From: Bradyrhizobium daqingense
GTDB lineage: Bacteria > Pseudomonadota > Alphaproteobacteria > Rhizobiales > Xanthobacteraceae
Reading direction: 5' to 3'
Length of the DNA: 64,000 nt
NCBI RefSeq assembly: GCF_021044685.1
Contig: NZ_CP088014.1
Location: 806,001-870,000 of the forward strand
The notes below the pieces were generated by a model that searched no databases, had not been told where the DNA came from, and saw only the letters and a list, made by a program, of their open reading frames with translations. The translations under genes were made by a program, and so were the position numbers. This document shows, piece after piece, positions 47,660 through 56,195 of this stretch (positions are counted from its first letter, which is position 1; each line of letters opens with the position of its first letter).

Positions 47660-47812
47660 TCGTGTCCCGGACGCGCTGCAGCGTGCAACGCTGCTGCGCA
47701 GAGCCGGGATCCAGAAGGCAGCATGAGGAGATGCGGTGACATGGGGGTGACATGGGCCCCGGCTCTGTAGCGCACCGCTGACGAGCGCTGCGCTGGGTCC
47801 GGGGCACGAGAG
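47660..47812. repeat. Dispersed palindromic intergenic repeat, copy E
   Basis: Begins TCGTGTCCCGGACGCGCTGC and ends GGGTCCGGGGCACGAGAG, with central GAGCCGGGATCC and GGGCCCCGGCTCTG blocks. Closest to copy A. It ends 41 bases before the ptsN stop. Confidence 0.8.
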
Positions 47813-47853
47813 TGAGTTAAGACGCTCGCACTCTCGCAGTCAGGGAGTGACGA

Positions 47854-48315
47854 TTACGCCGCCGTCGCGGGCGGCAGGGCCAGCACCGAATAGATCGCCT
47901 GGGCATCGCGCGAGGCGCGGAGCTTCTTGGCAATGTCCTGGTCGCGCAGCAGGCGCGCGATGCGGGCGAGCGCCTTGAGGTGATCGGCGCCGGCGCCTTC
48001 GGGGGCGAGCAGCAGGAAGACGAGATCGACCGGCTGGCCGTCCATCGCCTCGAAATCGATCGGACGATCGAGCCGCGCGAACAGGCCGAAGATCTTTTCG
48101 AGCTTGGGCAGCTTGCCGTGGGGAATGGCGACGCCGTAGCCGACCGCGGTGGTGCCGAGCTTCTCGCGCTGGAGCAGCACCTCGAACACGGAGCGTTCGT
48201 TCTGGCCGGTCAGCTCGGCAGCCTTGGCCGCGAGCTCCTGCAAGGCCTGCTTCTTGCTGTTGACTTTCAATGCCGGGAGAATCGCCTCGGGTGCGACCAG
48301 ATCGGTAATCGGCAT
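47854..48315 (-). CDS. ptsN: PTS IIA-like nitrogen regulatory protein PtsN
   Basis: A 153-residue EIIA-Ntr protein, phosphorylated by NPr at His in VGYGVAIPHGKLPKLEKIFG. The fold-typical LKVNSKKQALQELAAKAAE and DLVFLLLAPEGAGADHLKALARIARLLRD are present. It links nitrogen/carbon state to potassium transport and other targets in rhizobia. It is the last gene of the conserved lptC-lptA-lptB-rpoN-hpf-ptsN order, 218 bases after hpf. Confidence 0.96.
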   Translation of the reverse strand: MPITDLVAPEAILPALKVNSKKQALQELAAKAAELTGQNERSVFEVLLQREKLGTTAVGYGVAIPHGKLPKLEKIFGLFARLDRPIDFEAMDGQPVDLVFLLLAPEGAGADHLKALARIARLLRDQDIAKKLRASRDAQAIYSVLALPPATAA

Positions 48316-48501
48316 GGAAGCTTTCCGAGGTGAATTAAACCGTCAGTTCCGATTTGGCCATCTTGGAAGACCAAGCGGGGCCGGCGTCAATAACATGAAG
48401 CAGGAGGGGGACTTAGTCCCGGTGCTGATGTGGGGCGCTTCTACTCCAACGCAATCCCGGTGCCAACTCCCGCGTGCGGCTTTGCCACGGGTCATTGTTA
48501 A

Positions 48502-48521
48502 GGGCCGGGATCGTACGGCCC
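48502..48521 (-). terminator. Possible terminator after hpf
   Basis: On the minus strand GGGCCG-TACGATCC-CGGCCC is followed by TTAACAA, 12 bases beyond the hpf stop. The stem is only 6 bp and the T content is modest. Confidence 0.35.
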
Positions 48522-48533
48522 CCCCGCCCCGGC

Positions 48534-49139
48534 CTAACCGCCCGCCTTGCCGTCGACCTTGGCTCCCGGCGGATCGATCCAGCCCACATTGCCATCCGCG
48601 CGGCGGTAAATGATGTTCACCCGGCCTGACGAGCCATGCTGGAATACCAGGCAAGGTGCTCCGCTGAGGTCGAGTTCCATGACGGCTTCGCTGACTGAGA
48701 GCTGCTTCAGCGACGTGGTTTGCTCCGCGATGATCACGGGACTGTAGCCGGTGACTTCCTCTTCGCCCTCTCCGGGCGCCTCGAGCACATAGCTCGTTGC
48801 ATCGAGCGCAGCCATCGCCTCGGAGGCGGCATGGGCCTTGCGGGCGGAACGGTCCTTGAGCCGGTTCTTGTAGCGGCGCAGCCGCTTCTCGATCATCAGC
48901 AGCGCCTGATCGGCGCTGGCATAGGCATCGGGCGCGTTCGAATCGGCTTCGAGCGTAACCCCCGAATCGAGGTGCAGCGCACAGTCGGTGCGGAAGCCGA
49001 AGCCATCCTTGCTCAGCGTGATATGCCCGGAATAGCTGCCGTCGAAATATTTGCGCAGCACCTCGTCGGTGCGGCCGGCAACTCGGCCGCGCAGGGCCTC
49101 ACCAACGCTGATGCTCTTGCCCGAAATCCGAAGAGTCAT
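48534..49139 (-). CDS. hpf: Ribosome hibernation promoting factor, long form
   Basis: A 201-residue long HPF that dimerises and stalls 70S ribosomes as 100S particles. The N-terminal S30AE domain runs from MTLRISGKSISVGEALRGRVAGRTDEVLRKYFDG through AYASADQALLMIEKRLRRYKNRLKDR. After a linker comes the C-terminal dimerisation domain YSPVIIAEQTTSLKQLSVSEAVMELDLSGAPCLVF...NIIYRRADGNVGWIDP. Start 49139 is fixed by the domain start; the frame is open 64 codons further. It follows rpoN as in most proteobacteria. Confidence 0.95.
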   Translation of the reverse strand: MTLRISGKSISVGEALRGRVAGRTDEVLRKYFDGSYSGHITLSKDGFGFRTDCALHLDSGVTLEADSNAPDAYASADQALLMIEKRLRRYKNRLKDRSARKAHAASEAMAALDATSYVLEAPGEGEEEVTGYSPVIIAEQTTSLKQLSVSEAVMELDLSGAPCLVFQHGSSGRVNIIYRRADGNVGWIDPPGAKVDGKAGG

Positions 49140-49331
49140 GGATGCCTCGCTTGGTTTGCTCCTCAGCTGCGACGACGCGTCGTCGCAGCCGAAGTCGTTC
49201 CCTGCGCATGATCCGCACCACGCTCCGCGCTTGTGGAGAGGGAAAGCCGCTGTGCACTTGTCCGGATCATGCGCGTGCTTGGATCGGTTGCAAAGGGGAG
49301 CCGAGAGTAGCGCGATTCCGCGCCAGTGCAA

Positions 49332-50957
49332 TTAGGCCGGTTCGGTGTTGCGGGAGCGATCGGACATTGCGGTGGAGAGGACGTTACCAAGAGCGCTCTG
49401 CTTGTCACGGCGGCGTTGCACCGAAGAGGGTATGCGCATGGCTTCGCGGTACTTCGCGACCGTGCGGCGGGCAATATCAATGCCCGAAGCGCGCAAGCGT
49501 TCCACGATGGTGTCATCCGACAGGATCGCCGCCGGCTCTTCCGAATCGATCAGCTGCTTGATGTGATGGCGGACGGCTTCGGCGGAATGCGCCTCGCCGC
49601 CGTCGGCCGAGGCGATCGAGGCCGTGAAGAAATATTTCAACTCGAACGTGCCGCGATTGGTCGCCATGTACTTGTTGGCGGTGACGCGCGACACCGTGGA
49701 TTCATGCATCTGGATGGCGTCGGCGACGGCCTTCAGATTGAGCGGCCGCAGATGCGCGACGCCATGGGTGAAGAAGCCGTCCTGCTGGCGCACGATCTCG
49801 GTGGCGACCTTCAGGATGGTGCGGGCGCGCTGGTCGAGCGCGCGCACGAGCCAGGTCGCGTTCTGGAGCGCATCGGTGAAGTAGGACTTGTCGCCGTCCT
49901 TGCCGAGCTTCTTCGACAGCTCGGAATAGTAGGTCTGGTTCACCAGCACACGCGGCAAGGTGTCGCTGTTCAACTCGACATGCCAGCCGCCGTCCGGACC
50001 GGGGCGGACATAGACGTCCGGCACCATGGTCTGGAGCCGGGCCGATCCAAACTTCATGCCGGGCTTCGGATTGAGCCGCCGGATCTCGCCGATCATGTCG
50101 GCGATGTCCTCGTCGTCGACGCCGCAGAGCTTGCGTAAGGACGCGATGTCGCGTTTGGCGAGGAGATCGAGATGCTCGACCAGCGCCTGCATCGCCGGAT
50201 CGTAGCGGTCGAGCTCGCGCAGCTGGATTGCCAGGCATTCGCTCAAGTTGCGCGCGCAGACGCCGGGCGGATCGAATTTTTGCAGCACGGCGAGGACGCC
50301 CGCGACGTCCTGTTGCGATGCGCCGAGACGTTCGGCGGCCTGGCCGAGATCCGGCGGCAGATAGCCGGCCTCATCGACGAGGTCGATCAAGTACTGGCCG
50401 ATCATGCGCTGCGCCGGCGCGGTGAAGGCGACCGAGAGCTGCTCTGCAAGATGGTCGGAGAGCGTCACCTCGGCGGCGACGAAGGCCTCGAGATTGTAGT
50501 CCTCGTCGCCGGAGGCGCCGCCGCCCCACTCGGTGTAGGTGGTCGGCGCAGCGTCCTGGGCATTGCGCGCGGCCGCCTCCGCCGGCTCCTCGGAGAAGAC
50601 GTTGTCGAGGCCGGTGTCCAGGGTTTGCTCGATCTCGGCGCGGGTGCCGAGATCCTTGCTCATCCATTCTTCCTGGCCGGGCTCGAAGCCCTCCGCGCTG
50701 CCGCCAAAGCCGTCGTCGTGACCCTCACCCTGGCCGCCAGCCTCGCCATCGCCGAACTGGCCGGCCTCAGCCGCCGCCTCGCCGCTGTTGGCCTCGTCGT
50801 TGGCTCGCTCCAGGAGGGGGTTACGCTCGAGTTCCTCCTCGACGAAGGTGGTGAGATCGAGGTTGGACAATTGCAGCAGCTTGATCGCCTGCATCAGCTG
50901 CGGCGTCATGACCAGCGACTGCGATTGCCGGAACTCTAATCTCTGCGTAAGCGCCAT
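49332..50957 (-). CDS. rpoN: RNA polymerase sigma-54 factor
   Basis: A 541-residue sigma-54. Region I is the Gln/Leu-rich N-terminus (MALTQRLEFRQSQSLVMTPQLMQAIKLLQLSNLDLTTFVEEEL). An acidic region II follows (NDEANSGEAAAEAGQFGDGEAGG), then the core-binding domain, the HTH (ADAIQMHESTVSRVTANKYM) and the RpoN box in ARRTVAKYREAMRIPSS. It serves promoters with GG/GC at -24/-12, including nitrogen-fixation genes in this group. Region II is rich in Gly/Glu. Bradyrhizobium often has two copies; this one is in the lpt-hpf-ptsN context. Confidence 0.97.
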   Translation of the reverse strand: MALTQRLEFRQSQSLVMTPQLMQAIKLLQLSNLDLTTFVEEELERNPLLERANDEANSGEAAAEAGQFGDGEAGGQGEGHDDGFGGSAEGFEPGQEEWMSKDLGTRAEIEQTLDTGLDNVFSEEPAEAAARNAQDAAPTTYTEWGGGASGDEDYNLEAFVAAEVTLSDHLAEQLSVAFTAPAQRMIGQYLIDLVDEAGYLPPDLGQAAERLGASQQDVAGVLAVLQKFDPPGVCARNLSECLAIQLRELDRYDPAMQALVEHLDLLAKRDIASLRKLCGVDDEDIADMIGEIRRLNPKPGMKFGSARLQTMVPDVYVRPGPDGGWHVELNSDTLPRVLVNQTYYSELSKKLGKDGDKSYFTDALQNATWLVRALDQRARTILKVATEIVRQQDGFFTHGVAHLRPLNLKAVADAIQMHESTVSRVTANKYMATNRGTFELKYFFTASIASADGGEAHSAEAVRHHIKQLIDSEEPAAILSDDTIVERLRASGIDIARRTVAKYREAMRIPSSVQRRRDKQSALGNVLSTAMSDRSRNTEPA

Positions 50958-51047
50958 GAAGCAAGAACCGTTCCCAAAAATTGGTCCGATTTTTGCTTAT
51001 CCTAGTCCGAGCCCGATGTACACGCCTTGACGAATTGGAAAAACGGG

Positions 51048-52022
51048 CTAGAGGCGGAATTCCTCGCCAAGGTAAAGGCGGCGGACGTCCGGATCGGCAA
51101 CGATCTCATCCGGAGTCCCCTCGGTCAAGATTTCACCGGCATAGACGATGTAGGCGCGATCGGTGAGGCCGAGCGTCTCGCGGACATTATGGTCGGTGAT
51201 CAAGACGCCGATGCCGCGGTTGGTGAGGTGGCGGACGAGGTCCTGGATGTCGCCGACCGCGATCGGATCGATGCCGGCAAAGGGCTCATCGAGCAGCATG
51301 TAGTTCGGACGCGTCGCGAGCGCGCGCGCGATCTCGACGCGGCGCCGCTCACCGCCGGACAGCGCGATCGACGGCGATTTCCGCAGGCGCGTGATGTTGA
51401 ACTCGTCGAGCAGCGAATCGAGCTGCTGCTCGCGCTTCTTGCGCGAGGGCTCGACCACTTCGAGCACCGCGCGGATGTTCTGTTCGACGGTGAGGCCGCG
51501 AAAGATCGAAGCTTCCTGCGGCAGATAGCCGATGCCGAGCCGCGCGCGCTGATACATCGGCAGCTTCGTCACGTCGTGACCATCGAGCTCGATCGCACCA
51601 TGATCGGCCTTGATCAAGCCCGTGATCATGTAGAACACGGTGGTCTTGCCGGCGCCGTTGGGACCGAGCAGGCCGACCGCTTCGCCGCGCCGCACATAGA
51701 TGCTGACGCCACGCACGACCTGGCGGCTGCCGAAGGACTTCTTCACGCCATGCACAGCCAGGAAGCCCGGCCGCTTCAGCAGTTGTGGCCCGCCGGCGCC
51801 GTTGGACGCGGCGGCGCTTCTGACGGGGTGAACCGCCTGCTGGCGCGGATCGGCATCGTAGTCAGGCTGGAACTGGTCGACCACGCGCGCCGGCTGATCC
51901 CTGATGGGACTGGGCACGAGGCCGCCAACGGCATCACCCAGCGCGGTGATGTCCTGACGTGCAAATCCTGGCCGGCCGCGCTCAGCGGGGCGCCGACGGA
52001 ACATGCTGAAGAGATCGACCAT
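51048..52022 (-). CDS. lptB: LPS export ABC transporter ATP-binding protein LptB, with N-terminal extension
   Basis: A 324-residue ATPase of the LptB2FG machine that lifts LPS from the inner membrane. Walker [10 protein letters not shown], signature [15 protein letters not shown], Walker [17 protein letters not shown] and switch His [11 protein letters not shown] are intact. The LptB core starts near residue 86 ([17 protein letters not shown]), so the first 85 residues are an extra, low-complexity, basic segment not found in E. coli LptB (241 residues). A start further inside is possible, but no good ribosome-binding site decides it. Upstream are lptA and lptC. Confidence 0.94.
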   Translation of the reverse strand: MVDLFSMFRRRPAERGRPGFARQDITALGDAVGGLVPSPIRDQPARVVDQFQPDYDADPRQQAVHPVRSAAASNGAGGPQLLKRPGFLAVHGVKKSFGSRQVVRGVSIYVRRGEAVGLLGPNGAGKTTVFYMITGLIKADHGAIELDGHDVTKLPMYQRARLGIGYLPQEASIFRGLTVEQNIRAVLEVVEPSRKKREQQLDSLLDEFNITRLRKSPSIALSGGERRRVEIARALATRPNYMLLDEPFAGIDPIAVGDIQDLVRHLTNRGIGVLITDHNVRETLGLTDRAYIVYAGEILTEGTPDEIVADPDVRRLYLGEEFRL

Positions 52023-52239
52023 CCCCGCCTTCTAGCCTTGCGCGGTTGTCCGCGGCGCTCACGCGATCTGCCGCCCGGCGGCGATTCGCCGGTGCAGCAT
52101 GAGTGAAGGGATGTCTCATGCCCAGTGAGACACGCCCGAAAAGCGGCGAACCCCGCTTCGAAAGCCCTGCGCGCTAGATACAGTCTCGCCGGCCAAGCTT
52201 CAACCTCGTCTCAGGTCGATCGGGAGCAAGTGCCTGAAT

Positions 52240-52962
52240 TTACTTTTGTTTACTTGTGCCTGGGATCTGCACAGGCGGCGCGGCGCCGGGCTTGGCACCC
52301 TGACCGCAGTCGCTGCCGGCGCCCTGCGGCAGCAGGACCTGGACCCGGCCAGTGTCGGATTCCACGCGCGATACCCCCGTGGTCATGTCGACGGTCAGCC
52401 GGTCGCCGCGCATGACGTTCTTGCACTGCGTCAGGACCACCTGGCCACCACCGCCGCCGAGCATGGTGATCAGATTGGTCCTGGTGTCGAACACGGCGGT
52501 CTCGCCTGTCACCACCTGGTCCTTCTGGGTGACCACGACATTGCCGCGTGCTTCCAGTCGCTTGATCGAGGAGCTGCCGCCCGGGCCCGGCGTCGCCGAC
52601 TGCATCGGCGCCTTGGCGCCCTTCGCCCCCGGTGGCGGCGCGGCGGGCTTGTCGCCGCCGGAATCGTAGAACACCACCAGCGTCTTCGAGGTCATGGTGG
52701 TGTCGCCCTGCACGACCTTCACGTTGCCGGCGAAGGTCGCCTCCTTCTTCTTGTCGCGCATCTCGAGCGAGGCCGCCTCGATCTGGATCGGCTGATCGCG
52801 GTTCTGCGTAAAACCCTGCATCGCGTTGGGCACGCCTTGCATCGAGGTCTGCGCAAGGGCAGCTCCGCCGGCGCCCTGTGCAACGGCGGCTGCGACCAGC
52901 GCTGCTGCGGCGCGGATGATCACGCTGCGCTTGCTGTCGTTGCGCGAGAAAAAAACGTTCAT
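52240..52962 (-). CDS. lptA: LPS transport periplasmic protein LptA (OstA-like)
   Basis: A 240-residue periplasmic beta-jellyroll protein that bridges LptC and LptD. A signal sequence (SVIIRAAAALVAAAVAQGAGGAALAQ) is followed by the OstA core PIQIEAASLEMRDKKKEATFAGNVKVVQGDTTMTSKTLVVFY. A Gly/Pro/Ala-rich insertion (GGDKPAAPPPGAKGAKAP) interrupts the core. ATG 52962 has a GAAG site; an upstream GTG (52971) would overlap the lptC stop by four bases. The tail is Pro/Lys-rich. Confidence 0.9.
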   Translation of the reverse strand: MNVFFSRNDSKRSVIIRAAAALVAAAVAQGAGGAALAQTSMQGVPNAMQGFTQNRDQPIQIEAASLEMRDKKKEATFAGNVKVVQGDTTMTSKTLVVFYDSGGDKPAAPPPGAKGAKAPMQSATPGPGGSSSIKRLEARGNVVVTQKDQVVTGETAVFDTRTNLITMLGGGGGQVVLTQCKNVMRGDRLTVDMTTGVSRVESDTGRVQVLLPQGAGSDCGQGAKPGAAPPVQIPGTSKQK

Positions 52963-52967
52963 GAAAA

Positions 52968-53759
52968 TCACTTCGAGTTGGCAGATTTGTTCTGAGGCGT
53001 CCGCGTCTTCGCGGGCAGGGGCGCGGGCTCGGCTTGAGGCGCAGGCTGCGCGGCGGCGGGCTCCTCCAGCTTGTCGAGGTGCATCACCACGTTGCCTTCG
53101 AAGCGGATGAGCTCGCCGCCTTCCGTGATCCGCAGCCGGTCGGCGCTCAGCGTGCCGTTGGTCAGCTTGACGTCGACGCGTTCATCCGACGTCACCGTGC
53201 CCTTGTTCATGTCGACGAAGGCGGAGTTCAGCCGCGCCTCGTAGCCGCTCGAGGTGCGCAGCAGGATGTCCTTGCGCAGATCGAGCTGCTGCTGCTTGTT
53301 GTCGAAGCGGCCGGTGCGGGCGTCGAGGAACAGGGTGGATTGATCCTCCATCAGCACCTTTGCGCGCAGGTCGGAGAGATCGACGTGATCAGGATCGGTG
53401 ATGTCCTGGGTCGCGGTCTTGGCCCAGAGCTCATAGGGCCGCTGATCCGGCGTGAAGCCGGCCAGATGCGGCGATTCCATCGTGATCTTGGTGCCTGACA
53501 CCACCAGGCTTCCGGAATCGAGCGGCAGCTTCGGCATCAGCATGCGGAACGGATTGAAGATCGACACGCCGACGATGGCGGCCATGGACAGCAGCACCGC
53601 TCCCGGTACCGCGATGCGCAGAATCCGCACCAGGCGGCTGTGGCGCGCCGCGCTGGCAAACTTCGCCGCAAGCGCGGCGTCGTAAGTGGGATTCTGGGCC
53701 GAATTCACCTGAGCTCCTGAGGTGCCGCTCGCCTGGTCCGGTTGCAGGGCGCGTCCCAT
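52968..53759 (-). CDS. lptC: LPS export protein LptC
   Basis: A 263-residue membrane-anchored periplasmic protein. A single transmembrane helix (ILRIAVPGAVLLSMAAIVGVSIF) follows a cytosolic tail of about 45 residues, and the periplasmic part has the LptC jellyroll with LVVSGTKITMESPHLAGFTPDQRPYELWAKTATQD. It passes LPS from LptB2FG to LptA. The C-terminus is Ala/Pro-rich. It starts the lptC-lptA-lptB row and lies after a short RNase D gene. Confidence 0.9.
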   Translation of the reverse strand: MGRALQPDQASGTSGAQVNSAQNPTYDAALAAKFASAARHSRLVRILRIAVPGAVLLSMAAIVGVSIFNPFRMLMPKLPLDSGSLVVSGTKITMESPHLAGFTPDQRPYELWAKTATQDITDPDHVDLSDLRAKVLMEDQSTLFLDARTGRFDNKQQQLDLRKDILLRTSSGYEARLNSAFVDMNKGTVTSDERVDVKLTNGTLSADRLRITEGGELIRFEGNVVMHLDKLEEPAAAQPAPQAEPAPLPAKTRTPQNKSANSK

Positions 53760-53872
53760 TGTACCCGGCGCCGCCGAAATATGCAGCCTTCGGCATTATC
53801 AGGCTTGGACAGGCCGTTACGAAAGTGTCCGAAACGGGGCGACAACCCTGAATCTAGCGGGCCCGCGCGGCG

Positions 53873-54487
53873 TCAGGAATGCGCGAAAATGTCCTCTTCC
53901 GCCCAGCCCTGGAGGTCAAGCACGGCACGAGTCGGCAGGAAGTCGAAACAGGACTGCGCCAGCTGGCTGCGGCCTTCCCGCACCAGCATGGCATCGAGCC
54001 GCTCGCGCAAGGCATGCAGATGCAGCACGTCGGACGCGGCGTAGGCGAGCTGCGGCTCGGTCAGGCTGTCGGAACCCCAGTCACTGGACTGCTGCTGCTT
54101 GGAGAGGTCGATGTTGAGCACTTCGCGCACGAGGTCCTTCAGGCCATGGCGATCGGTGTAGGTGCGGGTCAGGCGCGAGGCAATCTTGGTGCAATAAATC
54201 GGCCCTGTCATGACGCCGAAGGTCTGGTACAGCACCGCGACGTCGAACCGCGCGAAGTGGAAGATCTTCGTGATGGCGGGATTGGCGAGCAGGGCCTTCA
54301 GGTTCGGCGCGTCGGTATGGCCCTTGGGGATCTGCACCACGTCGGCGCTGCCGTCGCCGGGCGAGAGCTGCACCACGCAGAGCCGGTCGCGGTGCGGATT
54401 GAGGCCCATGGTCTCGGTGTCGATCGCCACCGCTCCGGCGTAGCGGGTGAGGTCGGGCAGGTCGCCGCGATGCAGGCGTACGGTCAT
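53873..54487 (-). CDS. rnd: Ribonuclease D, short form
   Basis: A 204-residue 3'-5' exonuclease of the DEDDy class that trims tRNA and other structured RNA. Exo I is AVAIDTETMGLNP, Exo II is KIFHFARFDVAVLYQTFGV, and Exo III is YAASDVLHLHALRERL with the Tyr-Asp pair. The HRDC domains of E. coli RNase D are absent, as is usual for the roughly 200-residue alphaproteobacterial form. It is just upstream of lptC in transcription order. Confidence 0.92.
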   Translation of the reverse strand: MTVRLHRGDLPDLTRYAGAVAIDTETMGLNPHRDRLCVVQLSPGDGSADVVQIPKGHTDAPNLKALLANPAITKIFHFARFDVAVLYQTFGVMTGPIYCTKIASRLTRTYTDRHGLKDLVREVLNIDLSKQQQSSDWGSDSLTEPQLAYAASDVLHLHALRERLDAMLVREGRSQLAQSCFDFLPTRAVLDLQGWAEEDIFAHS

Positions 54488-54601
54488 GGCGTTTCAAAAC
54501 CTCGAATCGGTCGGTCGGCCAACTAGGCTAATCCGCATGGCTCGCGATGTACCCACTCGCGGCGGGGCGCGCAAGCGCCGGCCGTGACCTTACGGGCACC
54601 G

Positions 54602-55924
54602 TCAAATCGCCGCCAGCATGATGCAGATCATCGCCGCGACCGCGGTGCGGCTCGGACCGTCGCGGAAGGCATAGAGAATCGGATCGTCGGGCATCTCGCG
54701 GCGGTGCGCCATCATCAGGGCGCGGCCGAACCAGTACAGCAGCAGCGGGGTGAGCAGCCACAGCATCCAGGGACGGCTGTAGAGCGGCGTCACCGCGGAG
54801 GAGGAGACGTAGAGCGAGAACACGGTCACCGCGTTCATGGCGCTCGCCGCCGCCATCGCGGCGATGATGTGCAGGTCGGTGATCCTGTAATCGCGGTTGG
54901 AGGGATCGGCGAGGCCTGCGCTCTCGCGCATGCTGAGCTCGCTGAAGCGCTTGATCAAAGCGAGCGAGGTGAACACGAACAGCGAGAAGATCAACAGCCA
55001 TTCCGACAGCACCACACCGACGCCGACCGCGCCGGCGATGATGCGCAGCGCGTAGAGGCCCGAGAGCGTCACGACGTCGACCAGCATCTTGCGCTTGAGC
55101 GCGAGCGAATAGGCGATCGTGGTGACGAGATAGGCACCGAGCACGCCGAGGAAGAGTGGCGAGATGCAGAGGCTGGCGACCAGCGCGAACAGCCACAACG
55201 CCGGGATGGCCATCAGCGCCGAGGAGATCGGCAGATCGCCGGCCGCGAGCGCACGATGGCGCTTGGTCGGATGCTGCCGGTCGGCCGCGAGATCCAAGAG
55301 ATCGTTCATCAGATAGGCCCCCGAGGCGCAGGCCGAGAACGCCAAGAACGCCAGCAGCGCATAAGAGAGCGTCGGCAGGTTCAACTGATGCGCGGTGATG
55401 GCAGGCACGAACACCAGCGTGTTCTTGGCGTATTGATAGACACGCAACGCCTTCGCCCAGGTCTTCCAACTGACGCGGCTTTCGCGGCGGCTGTCGATGC
55501 GTTCGATCGCGCCGGGATCGAACGGCAGCCCCTCGCCCGCGGCGAGTTCGGCCGGCGTGACGACGCCGTCGAAGCCAAGATGCGCGGCGATCGCAGCGGC
55601 ATGATCGGGGAAACGTCCGGCGAGGAGATAGATCTTCTCGCCCCGCGCCCGCGCTGCCAGCGCCCGGTTCAGCACATCGGAATCATAGGGCAGATGGGCG
55701 TAGTCGATCTCGGCCTTGGCCAGGATGCGCGTGAGCGCGGCCATGCCCGCCTGTCCACCCGCGCCGAAGCGGGCCAACATGCGGGCGGGCGCACTGAACA
55801 GCGCCTCCATCAGCAGCTCGGAGCGCAGCAGCGCGCCTTCGAGATCGATCACGAGCGTCCGCGCAGCCGCAATTGCCGACGGTGCGGAGGCCTTGGAGTT
55901 GTACTGGCGGGCAGGCTGCTCCAT
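54602..55924 (-). CDS. UbiA family prenyltransferase (decaprenyl-phosphate phosphoribosyltransferase-like) with a decayed HAD domain
   Basis: A 440-residue membrane protein. The C-terminal part (about 150-440) is a UbiA fold with the first Asp-rich motif YLMNDLLDLAADRQHPTKRHR, the form seen in decaprenyl-phosphate phosphoribosyltransferase (mycobacterial Rv3806c) and rhizobial NoeC, and a later SNRDYRITDLHII. The N-terminal 140 residues resemble a HAD phosphatase (TLVIDLEGALL), but the second Asp of DxDGT is Glu, the Ser/Thr of motif II is absent (YLLAGRFPD) and motifs III-IV are missing. It probably attaches phosphoribose to polyprenyl-phosphate. DprE1- and DprE2-like genes lie 4 kb away. 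Confidence 0.85.
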   Translation of the reverse strand: MEQPARQYNSKASAPSAIAAARTLVIDLEGALLRSELLMEALFSAPARMLARFGAGGQAGMAALTRILAKAEIDYAHLPYDSDVLNRALAARARGEKIYLLAGRFPDHAAAIAAHLGFDGVVTPAELAAGEGLPFDPGAIERIDSRRESRVSWKTWAKALRVYQYAKNTLVFVPAITAHQLNLPTLSYALLAFLAFSACASGAYLMNDLLDLAADRQHPTKRHRALAAGDLPISSALMAIPALWLFALVASLCISPLFLGVLGAYLVTTIAYSLALKRKMLVDVVTLSGLYALRIIAGAVGVGVVLSEWLLIFSLFVFTSLALIKRFSELSMRESAGLADPSNRDYRITDLHIIAAMAAASAMNAVTVFSLYVSSSAVTPLYSRPWMLWLLTPLLLYWFGRALMMAHRREMPDDPILYAFRDGPSRTAVAAMICIMLAAI

Positions 55925-56195
55925 CCGAAAACGCTCTTACTGACCGCAAAATGACCGGCATCCGGCCGGGGAGCAGGGAAATGGACGGTCGCGAGCCTAG
56001 AGGGCATTCGCTAAGGCCGGCTTAATCACCCGGAGCGGCGGACCGCGCCCGCCGCAGGCCTGTTGCCCGGATCCCACAATCCGGCGCGAGCGACCTTAGC
56101 CAGCAGGGCTTTTGCCTCGTGCCCCGTGGACATCGTCCAAGCCCACCCTATCTGCCCAGTTCCCATTCCGCCCGCCGACCGTGAATCAGGTGCCA

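Larger units (their letters stand above)
47303..47853. other. 551-base intergenic region upstream of the omp gene
   Basis: Contains the promoter region of the outer membrane gene, a 22-bp tandem duplication (47603-47646) and repeat copy E (47660-47812). Frames on either strand are interrupted or low-complexity and show no family resemblance. No gene is called. Confidence 0.6.
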
